Assembly (NCBI GenBank): GCA_003154055.1
Contig: PMCH01000243.1
Span: 4,156-9,767, forward strand
DNA: 5,612 nt
From: Acidobacteriaceae bacterium
GTDB taxonomy: Bacteria; Acidobacteriota; Terriglobia; Terriglobales; Acidobacteriaceae
Reading direction: 5' to 3'
Below, one piece after another: positions 5,205-5,612 of this stretch. Below the pieces are notes generated by a model. The model was not told where the DNA came from, did not search any database, and saw only the letters and a list, made by a program, of their open reading frames with translations. Each line of letters begins with the position of its first letter. Within the stretch, counting starts at the first letter, position 1. The position numbers and the translations under genes are program-made.

Positions 5205-5612
5205 CTATTTCTTTTCCGCCGCGGTCTTGTCCGTATGGCCGGGATCCTTCCATTCCGGGGACTCGTACACCACCTTGCCGCCGACCATCGTCAACATCAC
5301 TTGTGTCTTGTCGATTTCCGATGGCTCAATTTTGAACAGATCGCGGTCGAGCACAATCAGGTCTGCTAGTTTGCCGGCTTCGATCGAGCCTTCTGTTTTC
5401 TCGCGTCGTCCAGCGAAAGCCGCTCCCAGCGTGTAAGCGCGAATGGTATCTTCCAGGCTCAGACGCTGCTGTGGAACGAACCCGCCCACCGGCTCTCCTT
5501 CGGCCGTTTGCCGCGTCACTGCCGTTTGCACGCCCGGCCAGGGGTTCAGCGTCACTACCGGCCAGTCGCTGCCGAAGGCCAGCACGCCGCCTTTCTGCTG
5601 GATGCTGCGCCA
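5205..5612 (-). CDS. YtcJ-like amidohydrolase, C-terminal part (runs off the right edge)
   Basis: The 135 residues present start with WRSIQQKGGVLAFGSDWPVV and continue to a TAG at 5207-5205. SDWP (residues 15-18) carries the catalytic/metal-binding aspartate of the amidohydrolase-3 family. The region LSLEDTIRAYTLGAAFA (51-67), then GSIEAGKLADLIVLDRDLF (75-93), is the standard closing part, where the beta-sandwich domain resumes. It ends MVGGKVVYESPEW plus a short charged tail. Family members hydrolyse exocyclic amide or related bonds; YtcJ-type members are mostly of unknown substrate. The N-terminal metal-binding HxH and any signal peptide lie outside the window. The gene converges on the permease across 117 bases with no clear terminator, so a shared pathway with it is not implied. 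Confidence 0.88.
   Translation of the reverse strand, partial: WRSIQQKGGVLAFGSDWPVVTLNPWPGVQTAVTRQTAEGEPVGGFVPQQRLSLEDTIRAYTLGAAFAGRREKTEGSIEAGKLADLIVLDRDLFKIEPSEIDKTQVMLTMVGGKVVYESPEWKDPGHTDKTAAEKK

Overview
The window looks like bacterial chromosome of fairly high GC content, with housekeeping genes at both edges and an accessory patch between them. The organism is most likely a soil-type Acidobacteriota (Terriglobia-like) or a relative. That guess rests on the style of the translation GTPase N-terminus, the CACAGAGG-type intergenic repeat, the secreted helical protein family and the APC permease. No rRNA, tRNA, CRISPR array or insertion sequence is visible.

Left edge (1-294): the first 19 codons of a TypA/BipA-like GTPase lie on the minus strand and run off the window. 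They appear to start at a CTG codon behind a strong Shine-Dalgarno. A divergent intergenic region follows, ending in a good promoter for the plus-strand genes.

Accessory region (295-2552, all plus strand): a BrnT toxin and BrnA antitoxin overlap by 20 bases. An XRE-type antitoxin-like protein follows with no toxin partner of its own and a doubtful start. Next comes a tightly spaced pair, a small secreted cysteine-containing protein and a single-pass membrane protein with a beta-rich outer domain. The last two genes look AT-richer than the permease region, which fits acquired DNA.

Middle (2553-2890): a non-genic stretch of 338 bases. It holds a possible tiny minus-strand membrane peptide and, near its right end, an extended -10 promoter for the next gene.

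Right part (2891-5612): a secreted SnoaL-like protein (NTF2 fold), a short tandem GC-rich repeat, and a 12-TM APC-superfamily amino acid/amine permease, all plus strand. Converging from the right is the C-terminal part of a YtcJ-like amidohydrolase on the minus strand. These genes form no obvious common pathway. The best-supported functional unit is the brnT-brnA toxin-antitoxin operon, and no wholly novel system is demonstrated.
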